Shown: piece by piece, positions 15,966 through 25,283 of the stretch | How positions within the stretch are numbered: position 1 is the stretch's first letter | Layout: each line of letters begins with the position of its first letter | Assembly (NCBI GenBank): GCA_934408585.1 | Contig: CAKRVA010000001.1 | Coordinates: 124,001 to 188,000 of the forward strand | Direction of reading: 5' to 3' | From: an uncultured Lachnospiraceae bacterium | GTDB taxonomy: Bacteria > Bacillota > Clostridia > Lachnospirales > Lachnospiraceae | Length of the DNA: 64,000 nt | The notes under the pieces: generated by a model | Databases searched by the model: none | Seen by the model: the letters and a program-made list of their open reading frames with translations, nothing else | What the model was told of the DNA's origin: nothing | Made by a program: the position numbers and the translations under genes

Positions 15966-18890
15966 TTAGTGAAACAGTTGCTCCATCGTTTTAAATATTT
16001 GTTGGTTTTCCCGAATTTTTTCACCATTTCCAACCACACAAACATTTCCCTGTTTCATAAATGCTGCCACCTGTGCCGAAAGCCCGTGAAGAATTTCCGG
16101 TGTTACCTGTAACAATTCATCCCGTTCCTTCTGTAAACGCTCCATCGAATATCCGGTCAGATATCCTCCCAGAGAATAAAGTCCTCTGGTTGCCGGTGTC
16201 ATCGGAGTATCCAGTTCACTGATGGCACCAATGATAAACTGCGTAATGGTACGCTCATCAAGTTCACATTCCTTTATATAATCGGCTGCTTCCTCATAAG
16301 TTTTAATGGTCTTTTCCAGGTTCGGATCACGATAGGAAACGAAATATGCATCTCCATTCTTATAAAAGCTGCACATACATCCATAGGCACCGCCAATCAC
16401 CCTCACCTGATTCCAAAGGTAATCATATCCCATCATCACCTTTAAAACCTTTAAAGCTCCATGATAAGGCAGTCCTGCTTTTATAAAATTACCACCACGG
16501 CAGACATACTGTACCTGTCCGGCGGTCATAAATCCTTCATTTTTTTGTTCCAGAACCGGAACAAACGGAGTTCCTGTTTCGGTTTCTCTATATAACTTCT
16601 CACGAAGTGCATTTGCCGCATCTTCCACTCCGGCATAACCTTCCTGCGTCGCGGTATAATCCACCAAAAGATTTTCTGTCTGGAAAATATATCTGCACAA
16701 ACGATTTAACGCAGATACCAATTCTTCCTTACAGGTATCAAAATCTTTGGTCAGATGCTCCAGCAAACGATACTGTGGAATACCGCTAATCTGTTCTGAA
16801 ACAGCTGCAGACTCTGAAAAATAGGACAATGTGCGGATTGCTGCCACACTATGTCCGGCACTTGTCATCGTTGCCTGCATTCTTGATTTTGCTTCTGCCA
16901 GAACCTCATACAGTCGCTTGGTATCTGAAAAATCCGAATGAAGAAGCACTTCTTCCATCAGCTGCCATGCCTGGGCACTCTGTCCGCACAAAAACTTGGA
17001 ACGAAGTTCGAATGTAGCTTTGCATTCGTCCATGTTATCTGCATTGATATAAGTGTTTACCGCAACCTTCATTCCACCGGTCTGTATATGAATCTCATTA
17101 TACAAATCTCCATAGGAATAATGCTCCGTATCCATCATCATCATTACGGTTTTTAAAATTCCAACATAAGGAAACAGTTCTGCAGGAACACTCTTCAAAT
17201 CAAAAACAAGATTCAGATACCCGATTCCATTTGTAAAAATATCATGGAATAATACCGGATTTTCTTCTGTTCCACGAAGCTCATTCTGATATGGCGTTGC
17301 TTCTTTTTTCATGTCTGCTCTCGTCAGCAACGGAATCTTCTCCAGATCCTCTTTCGGGCTCGGCTCCTGCTGATAGGCATGAAGCTCCTCGGTCTGTTTC
17401 ACAATTTCCATACGCTCTGCCTCAGAAAGCTGTTCCTTATACGCCTGCAGACGCTCTGCCAGCTCTTTATCCTTTTGCGTGGTCAGTCCCCGTACCGGTT
17501 CCACCATCAGGTATGCTTTATGCGTATTCTTCAAAAAATACTCTTCTATAAATCGTTCAAAATAATCCGTATCAATATCCCGTTTCAATTCCGCATATGT
17601 GTCATTTGCTTCAATATGAAGAAATGGCTTTGTTTTGTCATAAAGCCAGCTGTCCAATGCCTGCAGTCCCAGCATCAGTCCTCTCGGATAAGAACCAAAA
17701 TCCGCTTCCCGATAACGGAATTCAAAATAATTCAATGCTGCAAGCAGCGACTTGCGTTCAATCCCCTCTTTTACAATTCTTCTTAACTCTTCTTCGATTA
17801 CGGTAAGAAATTCTTCCTGCTGCCCGGACGATGCATCCTTCGCAATAATGGAAAAGTACGGCTGATAGATTCCATTTTCAACTGAACTGTAAACATCCTG
17901 TCCGATCCCCCGGTCAATCAACGCCTGTTTTACAGGTGCCCCCGGTGCGGAACATAATACATAGTCCAGAACATCCATGGTGACATAAAGCTTCTTATCC
18001 ACACTCTTTCCCATGGAAATGTTATAGGTCAGATATGTGCTGTTTTCCACATCATCTTCATCCATCACCGAATACTGTTTCTTTATCCAATGCGGTTTTT
18101 CAAAAGGTGCCTGCACCGAGATTTCAGAATCCACGGTAATGGCATCAAATGCAGATAAATACTTTTCATCCAGGAAACGGAGATATTCTTCTGCATCCAT
18201 ATTTCCATACAAATAAATAAAGCTGTTGGATGGATGATAAAACTTCTTATGGAACTCCAGGAATTCCTCATACGTAAGTTCCGGAATCACTTCCGGATCT
18301 CCGCCCGATTCCAGTCCATACGTAACATCCGGATAAAGGGAATTCATAATTTCACGTTCCACTACATCATCCGGTGATGAGAACGCTCCCTTCATTTCAT
18401 TATATACGACTCCATTGACGGTCAGGGGAGCTTCTGGATTCTCCATCTCATAATGCCAGCCCTCCTGCTTAAAGATTTTTTCTTCTTTATAAATATTCGG
18501 ATAAAATACGGCGTCCAGATACACATGTACCAGATTCTTAAAATCCTTATCATTACAGCTTGCTACCGGATATACTGTCTTATCCGGATAAGTCATGGCA
18601 TTCAGAAATGTATTCAAAGAGCCCTTGGCAAGTTCAATAAACGGGTCCTTTACCGGAAATTCTCTGGAGCCGCACAAAACGGTATGCTCGATAATATGGG
18701 CTACTCCTGTACTATTTTGGGGCGGTGTACGGAACCCGATATAAAACACCTTATTCTCATCATCATTTAATAGCAATGTAATAAAGGCTCCGGTCTTTTT
18801 GTGCTTTAAAATATAACCATCCGAATTCAAATCGGTAATCTTACGTTTTTCCACTACTTCATATGCGTTCAGGTTTGTTATGTTCTGCAA
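15966..18890 (-). CDS. M16C zinc metalloprotease, PreP/Cym1-like
   Basis: A 974-residue insulinase-family protease of the presequence-protease type, which encloses and cuts short unfolded peptides. The inverted zinc motif HIIEH is near residue 64 and the third metal ligand is in NEMKGAF about 80 residues later. An M16C-associated middle domain and two inactive-half repeats follow, as expected for a single-chain four-domain clamshell. No signal peptide is visible, so it is probably cytoplasmic. The start codon is TTG, preceded by GGAGG 8 bp away; no in-frame ATG fits the family N-terminus. Confidence 0.9.
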   Translation of the reverse strand: MQNITNLNAYEVVEKRKITDLNSDGYILKHKKTGAFITLLLNDDENKVFYIGFRTPPQNSTGVAHIIEHTVLCGSREFPVKDPFIELAKGSLNTFLNAMTYPDKTVYPVASCNDKDFKNLVHVYLDAVFYPNIYKEEKIFKQEGWHYEMENPEAPLTVNGVVYNEMKGAFSSPDDVVEREIMNSLYPDVTYGLESGGDPEVIPELTYEEFLEFHKKFYHPSNSFIYLYGNMDAEEYLRFLDEKYLSAFDAITVDSEISVQAPFEKPHWIKKQYSVMDEDDVENSTYLTYNISMGKSVDKKLYVTMDVLDYVLCSAPGAPVKQALIDRGIGQDVYSSVENGIYQPYFSIIAKDASSGQQEEFLTVIEEELRRIVKEGIERKSLLAALNYFEFRYREADFGSYPRGLMLGLQALDSWLYDKTKPFLHIEANDTYAELKRDIDTDYFERFIEEYFLKNTHKAYLMVEPVRGLTTQKDKELAERLQAYKEQLSEAERMEIVKQTEELHAYQQEPSPKEDLEKIPLLTRADMKKEATPYQNELRGTEENPVLFHDIFTNGIGYLNLVFDLKSVPAELFPYVGILKTVMMMMDTEHYSYGDLYNEIHIQTGGMKVAVNTYINADNMDECKATFELRSKFLCGQSAQAWQLMEEVLLHSDFSDTKRLYEVLAEAKSRMQATMTSAGHSVAAIRTLSYFSESAAVSEQISGIPQYRLLEHLTKDFDTCKEELVSALNRLCRYIFQTENLLVDYTATQEGYAGVEDAANALREKLYRETETGTPFVPVLEQKNEGFMTAGQVQYVCRGGNFIKAGLPYHGALKVLKVMMGYDYLWNQVRVIGGAYGCMCSFYKNGDAYFVSYRDPNLEKTIKTYEEAADYIKECELDERTITQFIIGAISELDTPMTPATRGLYSLGGYLTGYSMERLQKERDELLQVTPEILHGLSAQVAAFMKQGNVCVVGNGEKIRENQQIFKTMEQLFH

Positions 18891-18909
18891 TTTATCATCC
18901 TCCCGGTCT

Positions 18910-19347
18910 CTATACGGAAAATGTCATCAGACCCAGTTTTGAAATCACAATTTCAATAATCACAAGTCCACTTGCCTTTTTCCTTGCAAGATTCATTTCC
19001 GTCAATTCTTTTAATGACAATAATTCTTCTTTATAAACTATTTTTTCTTTTCCGGTAATCGTCTTTTTTACCGACTGTGTTCTTACCTTTACTTTTGTCT
19101 TTAATTGACGATAAGTTTCATACAAAAACGTTCCCTGTTCCATATAATAAAATTCACTTTCCAGAGACGTATCTTTATCTGCTTCCTTTAAAATATAGTA
19201 CTTAATAATTGTTTTCAGTTTAAACGGTATCAGTTCTTCATTCAGCATATCCTCGTACGTATATTTTGCTCCCAGGGATACGCTTCCCACATCCTGAATC
19301 ACGTATTTAAAATCCTCATACTTCGTTGCGGTATCTAGAATTCCCAT
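18910..19347 (-). CDS. Conserved hypothetical protein downstream of the sigma-like gene
   Basis: A 145-residue protein, mixed charge, with Lys-rich central segments (KTKVKVRTQSVKKTITGKEK). I do not recognise a domain. The start at 19347 (MGILDTATKYEDF) is chosen because GGAAGAGGAAA abuts it; upstream in-frame codons are a poly-Lys/Arg stretch that merely overlaps the preceding gene in another frame. It overlaps the end of the sigma-like gene by 32 bp and is 19 bp before the M16 protease start, so the set is probably co-transcribed. Confidence 0.65.
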   Translation of the reverse strand: MGILDTATKYEDFKYVIQDVGSVSLGAKYTYEDMLNEELIPFKLKTIIKYYILKEADKDTSLESEFYYMEQGTFLYETYRQLKTKVKVRTQSVKKTITGKEKIVYKEELLSLKELTEMNLARKKASGLVIIEIVISKLGLMTFSV

Positions 19348-19972
19348 TTTCCTCTTCCTTTTCTTTTGCCTTTTTGGCATCTGCCTTTGCTTTGTCAATT
19401 GCTTTCTTTTCAATATCCTGTTCTTCCAGGTCTGACTGAATCAGTTCCTCCATGGCATCCATAACCATTTTTATGAGCATTCCTTCCGCTTCTTTTGCAT
19501 GCTCCAGGCAGCCCAGCATGGTAACTCCCGTTGCCAATGCCAGATTTCCTTCTCCGACAAGGTCTTCCAGAAAAACGCCCTGTCCCGAATATATTTTGGA
19601 AATCTCAATCACCTGCGGAAGATAAATTTCAATCAGCTTTTTCTGTGCATCCATTTCTCCTGCCATGGCTGACAGGGTAATTGCTTCCTTTTGTCCGTCC
19701 GTAACTTCTTCCAGTTGTGCAAGTTCATCCTCATAAAGCTTTAAATAATTGATTTCCTCATCCGACAAATAATCATCAAGATCCACCGGTTCATTAATTC
19801 CGATTTTGTGTTTTATCAGATAATCATAAACCATCTGAAGCTGCTCTTCCTGAAAATCCAGTTCCTGGAATGCTGCTTTCACCTGCTCCTCAGAAATACA
19901 GTTTCCCTGCTCTTTGGCAAGCTCCTTAACCTCATTCAGCTTTTGTGCAAATAAACGTTCTTTGTTTTCCAT
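19316..19972 (-). CDS. Sigma-70-like protein with regions 1.1 and 2 only
   Basis: A 218-residue protein. Residues about 5-60 look like sigma region 1.1 (VKAAFQELDFQEEQLQMVYDYLIKHKI). Residues 110-150 resemble sigma region 1.2/2.1, in particular LIEIYLPQVIEISKIYSGQG followed by VFLEDLVGEGNLALATGV, where true sigma factors read LVxxNLxLVxxIAxxYxxxGxxxxDLIQEGNxGL. The promoter-reading parts of region 2, and regions 3 and 4, are absent; the C-terminus is a charged Lys/Glu helix. It could bind core RNA polymerase without recognising DNA, or be a repurposed fold. The start has AAGGGAAAAG upstream. Confidence 0.7.
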   Translation of the reverse strand: MENKERLFAQKLNEVKELAKEQGNCISEEQVKAAFQELDFQEEQLQMVYDYLIKHKIGINEPVDLDDYLSDEEINYLKLYEDELAQLEEVTDGQKEAITLSAMAGEMDAQKKLIEIYLPQVIEISKIYSGQGVFLEDLVGEGNLALATGVTMLGCLEHAKEAEGMLIKMVMDAMEELIQSDLEEQDIEKKAIDKAKADAKKAKEKEEENGNSRYRNEV

Positions 19973-19989
19973 TCTTTTCCCTTTTCCTT

Positions 19990-20856
19990 CTACTGAACGT
20001 GCGTATGTGTAAACAGATGCTCCTGACAGTATTCATAATTTCCATTACACTTTGAACAAAAACGGAATTCCAATTCCGGATTCGTTTCATCTGTTCTTCC
20101 GCAAATCGCGCATTTATGATGTGATACCTGTTTCTTTTCTGCCGCTTTTACAGCCTGCCGTTTTACAATCCGAACCGGCTTCCGATACATCTTTTTCCGC
20201 GTTGTAAAGAAAAAGACAATGAAGTTGAGTAATGACGCCGCCATTACAAAGCGAATTGCCATATTATAATACGGTCTTCCATATCCAACAATGAACTGAT
20301 AAACAAGAAGTGCTCCATATATAATTCCCAGAAATTTCACTTTAATTGGCAGAACAAAGAATAAAAGCACCTGATTATCCGGAAATGTTGCCGCAAACGC
20401 CAGGAAAATTGACATATTTACATAATAGGAACTAAACATGGAGGGATACGTGATATAGCCATCCATTGGCAGCCACAATAACATTGCCTGGCTTCCCATA
20501 AGAACCGTGCATCCATAAAAAACAAATGCTCCTACAACGGTAAATAACAATCCCGAAAAAATATAAACATTATAGCGGTATGTTCCCCAGGTCCGCTCCA
20601 GACTCGTTCCAATTGAATAATAAAAATACAACATTATCAATGTCCAGAAATCAAACTTATCCGGTGGAACCACAATCCATGTAAACAGTCGCCAGATTTG
20701 AAAATGATGTATGATTTCATAAGGACTCAAATACAAATAGGATAAGAAGTCCGGATAAAGAAAACGGAACAAATATCCACAGGCATAACATATAATTAAC
20801 ACAAGTGATAGATTCCTGATTGCATACTTACCAAATTTCTTTTCAAATTTACTCAT
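19990..20856 (-). CDS. Rhomboid-like membrane protein with C-terminal zinc ribbon, probably not a protease
   Basis: A 288-residue protein with about six predicted helices in a rhomboid/derlin-like layout (SPYEIIHHFQIWRLFTW at the first loop, WGTYRYNVYIFSGLL before helix 3). The catalytic GxSG serine and the later GH histidine of active rhomboids are not evident. The C-terminus is a small zinc ribbon: CAICG, then CSKCNG and CQEHLFTHTH, giving at least six potential Cys/His ligands. It may act as a membrane chaperone or adaptor. Start M at 20856 has AAGGA 5 bp upstream; a second ATG two codons earlier is also possible. Confidence 0.7.
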   Translation of the reverse strand: MSKFEKKFGKYAIRNLSLVLIICYACGYLFRFLYPDFLSYLYLSPYEIIHHFQIWRLFTWIVVPPDKFDFWTLIMLYFYYSIGTSLERTWGTYRYNVYIFSGLLFTVVGAFVFYGCTVLMGSQAMLLWLPMDGYITYPSMFSSYYVNMSIFLAFAATFPDNQVLLFFVLPIKVKFLGIIYGALLVYQFIVGYGRPYYNMAIRFVMAASLLNFIVFFFTTRKKMYRKPVRIVKRQAVKAAEKKQVSHHKCAICGRTDETNPELEFRFCSKCNGNYEYCQEHLFTHTHVQ

Positions 20857-20933
20857 AACCATCCTTGCCTTTCTATCATCCTAGTCCATTTATTCTATCA
20901 TTACCGTTTAAAAAAGTAAACGCAAATGTTCCG

Positions 20934-20962
20934 TTGCTTTTTGAGGTTTGGTGTCGTATAAT
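20934..20962 (+). promoter_or_regulatory. Sigma-A-type promoter of the activase fusion gene
   Basis: TTGCTT (20934-20939) and TATAAT (20957-20962) are separated by 17 bp, 61 bp upstream of the ATG at 21024, which has AAAGGCGG before it. Confidence 0.7.
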
Positions 20963-21023
20963 ATCGAAGAATATGGATAATTGACATCCCTATTCGTGAA
21001 TTTGTATTGAAAGGCGGTAAAAC

Positions 21024-24000
21024 ATGGAAAACAAACAATATACGCTAGGCATTGACATTGGCTCTACAACAGTCAAAATAGCCATATTGGATGATACCAA
21101 CCAAATACTTTTTTCCGATTACAAAAGACATTTTGCAAATATCAGAGAGACTCTGCATGGTCTTCTCAGCGACGCATATAAACAATTAGGAAATATCAGG
21201 CTGCACCCGATGATTACCGGTTCCGGCGGTTTAACACTTGCAAATCATTTACAGGTTCCTTTTGTCCAGGAAGTAATCTCAGTTGCTACCGCATTAAAAG
21301 AAATCGCTCCCAAAACCGATGTTGCTATCGAACTGGGTGGTGAAGATGCCAAAATCATTTATTTTGAGGGAGGCAACGTTGAGCAGCGTATGAACGGAAT
21401 TTGTGCCGGTGGTACAGGCTCCTTTATCGACCAGATGGCATCCCTTCTGCAGACAGATGCCGCCGGCTTAAACGAATATGCCAAAGGTTATCAGTCTCTT
21501 TATACCATTGCTGCACGTTGCGGCGTTTTTGCGAAATCAGATATCCAGCCTTTAATTAATGAAGGAGCAACCAAAGAAGACCTTGCTGCTTCTATTTTCC
21601 AGGCTGTTGTGAATCAGACGATTAGTGGACTTGCCTGCGGAAAACCGATTCGCGGACATATCGCATTTTTAGGTGGTCCTCTTCACTTTCTGTCCGAATT
21701 GAAGGCCGCGTTCATCCGTACGCTTAAGCTGGATGAAGAACATACGATTGAAACCCCTCATTCACATTTATTTGCTGCCATTGGTTCTGCATTAAATGCG
21801 AAAGAAGACGTTTCCTATACGATGGAGGAAATGGTTCAGAAGCTCTCTTCCGATATCAAAATGGAATTTGAAGTAGAACGTATGGAACCCCTCTTTGCAA
21901 ACCGGGACGAATATCAGGTCTTCCGTGACCGTCATGGTGCGCATCATGTACAGACCGCAGAATTATCCTCCTATCACGGAAACTGTTATCTGGGTATTGA
22001 TGCCGGTAGTACCACAACCAAAATTGCACTTGTCGGAGAAGACGGTTCCCTGCTTTACTCTTTTTACAGCAGCAATGATGGAAGCCCGTTAAAAACGGCA
22101 ATTCGTTCTATGAAGGAAATCTATGAACAGCTGCCAAAGGGTGTTAAAATTGTCCGCTCCTGTTCTACCGGATATGGCGAACAGCTAATGAAAGCTGCCT
22201 TCCTGCTGGATGACGGTGAAGTGGAAACCGTTGCCCACTACTACGCAGCTGCTTTCTTTGATCCAAACGTCGATTGTATTCTGGATATCGGCGGCCAGGA
22301 TATGAAATGTATTAAAATCAAGAACCAGACCGTAGACAGCGTACAGCTGAATGAAGCATGTTCCTCCGGTTGTGGTTCCTTTATCGAAACATTTGCAAAA
22401 TCGTTAAATTACAGCGTGCATGATTTTGCAGAGGCTGCTCTTTTTGCAGAGCATCCCATCGATCTAGGTACCCGTTGTACCGTATTTATGAATTCCAAGG
22501 TAAAGCAGGCCCAGAAGGAAGGAGCTACCGTTCCTGACATTTCTGCAGGACTTGCTTATTCCGTTATCAAGAATGCGTTATTTAAAGTAATTAAGGTTTC
22601 CGATGCATCTTCTCTTGGAAAGAACATCGTTGTACAGGGTGGAACTTTCTATAATGATGCTGTTCTCAGAAGCTTCGAAAAAATTGCAGGCTGCGAAGCC
22701 ATAAGACCGGACATTGCCGGAATTATGGGTGCGTTTGGTGCTGCTTTAATTGCACGCGAACGTTATACCGAAGACTACGAAACTACCATGCTTCCATTTG
22801 ACAAAATTCTGTCCCTGCAATTTGAAACCAGCATGGCAAAATGTAAAGGTTGTACCAACAACTGCCGACTGACCATCAATAAATTCTCCGGTGGCCGCCA
22901 GTATATATCCGGTAACCGTTGTGAGCGTGGACTCGGCAAACAGAAGAACGAAAACCACGTGCCCAACCTTTTTGACTACAAGCTGAAAAGAATTTTTGAT
23001 TACGAACCGCTTGCTGCTGATGAAGCTCCGAGAGGTACGGTCGGTATTCCGCGTGTTTTAAATATGTATGAAAACTATCCGTTCTGGGCTACATTTTTTA
23101 CAAAGCTCGGATACCGCGTGATTTTGTCCCCTCTTTCTAACCGGAAGATTTATGAGCTGGGAATTGAATCCATACCGAGTGAATCCGAATGTTATCCTGC
23201 CAAACTGGCACATGGACATGTCAGCTGGCTGATCCATCAGAACGTAGATTTTATTTTCTATCCTGCTCTCTTTTATGAGCGTAATGAATTTAAAGAGGCA
23301 AATAACCACTACAACTGCCCGATTGTAACTTCCTATTCCGAAAACATCAAAAACAATGTGGAAGAAATCGGTCGTGGAGAAGCCATTCTGCGTAATCCGT
23401 TTATGTCTTTCCGTGACTTAAAGACCGTAAGCGAAGCACTCGTAAAGGAATTTCAGGAGCTTCCTGCCAAAGAGGTTATGGATGCTGCCAAAGAAGCCTG
23501 GGAAGAATTGGCAAATGCCCGTCGTGATATGCAGCTAAAGGGCGAAGAAACCCTGAAATATTTAAAAGAAACAGGAAAGCGTGGCATTGTCCTTGCCGGC
23601 CGTCCATACCATATTGACCCGGAAATCAACCACGGTATCCCGGAACTGATTACCTCTTATGATATTGCGGTTCTGACCGAGGATTCTGTTTCTCATCTTG
23701 CAAAGCCGGAACGTCCTTTGATTGTTTCCGATCAGTGGATGTATCATTCCAGATTATACGCTGCTGCAAGCTATGTAAAAACCGTTGACAACCTGGAGCT
23801 GATTCAGTTAAATTCCTTCGGTTGCGGACTTGATGCCGTAACCACGGATCAGGTAAATGATATTCTGACCGGCTCCGACAAAATATATACCTGTCTGAAG
23901 ATTGACGAAGTGAATAACCTGGGTGCTGCCCGAATCCGTATCCGCTCTCTCCTTTCTGCAATCCGTGTAAGAGAAAAGCTGAACAAAGAACGGACCATTC

Positions 24001-25283
24001 GCTCCAGTGCCATTACAAAAGTACAGTTTACCGAGGAAATGCGAAAAGAATATACGATTCTGTGTCCACAGATGTCACCGATTCATTTCGACGTTATGGA
24101 AGCTGCTTTCCGTGCCTGTGGCTATCATTTTGAGGTTCTTTCCAATGATAACCGCCGTGCCGTGGATGTTGGTTTGAAATACGTAAATAACGATGCCTGC
24201 TACCCATCTTTAATGGTGGTTGGACAGATTATGGATGCACTGCTTTCCGGTAAATATGATTTAAACAAAGTTGCTGTTATTATGACACAGACCGGTGGTG
24301 GATGTCGTGCTACCAATTATGTCGGTTTCATCCGTCGTGCTTTGGAAAAAGCCGGCATGCCTCAGATTCCGGTTATTTCACTGAATCTGGGCGGCATTGA
24401 AACGAATCCCGGATTCCATATGAATGTGGAACTTTTAATGCGTGTATCCTATGCTGCTATTTTCGGAGATATCTTTATGCGCTGTGTTTACCGCATGAGA
24501 CCTTATGAGCAGGAAAAAGGAGCTGTAGAAGAAGTTCATCGGAAATGGGTAGAAAAATGTCAGGAATTTGTTTCCAGAAAGCATATGAATTTCTTTACCT
24601 TCCAGAAAATGTGTCGTCAGATTGTTGCTGATTTTGATGCAATACCAATCACAGATGAACAAAAGCCAAAGGTTGGAATTGTTGGAGAAATTCTTGTCAA
24701 ATTTGCACCGGCTGCCAACAACCACCTCGTTGAACTTTTGGAGTCAGAAGGTGCCGAAGCAGTTGTTCCTGATTTGATTGATTTTATGCTCTACTGCTTC
24801 TACAATCAGATATACAAAGCCGAATATCTTGGCATGAGTAAAAAGACGGCATTTATCTCACGACTTGGAATTAATGCAATTGAATTTTTACGTGGAAGTG
24901 CTGTAAGAGCATTTGAAAAGAGTACGCATTTCACACCTCCATGCAGCATTTATGAAACCGTGAAAAATGCAGAAACCATTGTAAATATTGGAAATCAGAC
25001 CGGTGAAGGATGGTTCCTGACGGGTGAAATGATTGAACTCATTCACAGTGGCGTCAATAACATCGTATGTACCCAGCCTTTTGCCTGCCTTCCCAACCAC
25101 GTCGTTGGAAAGGGTGTTATCAAGGAACTGCGCAAGCACTATCCTTTGAGCAACATTGTAGCAATTGACTATGACCCCGGTGCCAGTGAAGTTAACCAGT
25201 TAAACCGTATTAAACTGATGCTTTCTACTGCCCAGAAAAATCTTCATCAAAATGACAAAAAACAGGATGAGGTATCCGCATGA
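21024..25283 (+). CDS. 2-hydroxyacyl-CoA dehydratase activase fusion (two BcrAD/BadFG ATPase domains plus DUF2229 and HgdB-like domain)
   Basis: A 1419-residue fusion. Two ASKHA ATPase domains lie in tandem: the first begins LGIDIGSTTVKIAIL (residue 8) with CAGGTGSFIDQMA near 127; the second begins LGIDAGSTTTKIALV (about 324) with ACSSGCGSFIETFA near 448. A cysteine cluster (CKGCTNNCRL, later NRCERG) around 610-635 probably binds an Fe-S cluster. Then come DUF2229 (YENYPFWATFFTKLGYRVILSP) and a C-terminal dehydratase-subunit-like domain. Known short activases use ATP to inject one electron into 2-hydroxyacyl-CoA dehydratases; what this long fusion acts on is unproven. It overlaps the DUF4317 gene by 4 bp (ATGA). 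Confidence 0.9.
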   Translation: MENKQYTLGIDIGSTTVKIAILDDTNQILFSDYKRHFANIRETLHGLLSDAYKQLGNIRLHPMITGSGGLTLANHLQVPFVQEVISVATALKEIAPKTDVAIELGGEDAKIIYFEGGNVEQRMNGICAGGTGSFIDQMASLLQTDAAGLNEYAKGYQSLYTIAARCGVFAKSDIQPLINEGATKEDLAASIFQAVVNQTISGLACGKPIRGHIAFLGGPLHFLSELKAAFIRTLKLDEEHTIETPHSHLFAAIGSALNAKEDVSYTMEEMVQKLSSDIKMEFEVERMEPLFANRDEYQVFRDRHGAHHVQTAELSSYHGNCYLGIDAGSTTTKIALVGEDGSLLYSFYSSNDGSPLKTAIRSMKEIYEQLPKGVKIVRSCSTGYGEQLMKAAFLLDDGEVETVAHYYAAAFFDPNVDCILDIGGQDMKCIKIKNQTVDSVQLNEACSSGCGSFIETFAKSLNYSVHDFAEAALFAEHPIDLGTRCTVFMNSKVKQAQKEGATVPDISAGLAYSVIKNALFKVIKVSDASSLGKNIVVQGGTFYNDAVLRSFEKIAGCEAIRPDIAGIMGAFGAALIARERYTEDYETTMLPFDKILSLQFETSMAKCKGCTNNCRLTINKFSGGRQYISGNRCERGLGKQKNENHVPNLFDYKLKRIFDYEPLAADEAPRGTVGIPRVLNMYENYPFWATFFTKLGYRVILSPLSNRKIYELGIESIPSESECYPAKLAHGHVSWLIHQNVDFIFYPALFYERNEFKEANNHYNCPIVTSYSENIKNNVEEIGRGEAILRNPFMSFRDLKTVSEALVKEFQELPAKEVMDAAKEAWEELANARRDMQLKGEETLKYLKETGKRGIVLAGRPYHIDPEINHGIPELITSYDIAVLTEDSVSHLAKPERPLIVSDQWMYHSRLYAAASYVKTVDNLELIQLNSFGCGLDAVTTDQVNDILTGSDKIYTCLKIDEVNNLGAARIRIRSLLSAIRVREKLNKERTIRSSAITKVQFTEEMRKEYTILCPQMSPIHFDVMEAAFRACGYHFEVLSNDNRRAVDVGLKYVNNDACYPSLMVVGQIMDALLSGKYDLNKVAVIMTQTGGGCRATNYVGFIRRALEKAGMPQIPVISLNLGGIETNPGFHMNVELLMRVSYAAIFGDIFMRCVYRMRPYEQEKGAVEEVHRKWVEKCQEFVSRKHMNFFTFQKMCRQIVADFDAIPITDEQKPKVGIVGEILVKFAPAANNHLVELLESEGAEAVVPDLIDFMLYCFYNQIYKAEYLGMSKKTAFISRLGINAIEFLRGSAVRAFEKSTHFTPPCSIYETVKNAETIVNIGNQTGEGWFLTGEMIELIHSGVNNIVCTQPFACLPNHVVGKGVIKELRKHYPLSNIVAIDYDPGASEVNQLNRIKLMLSTAQKNLHQNDKKQDEVSA

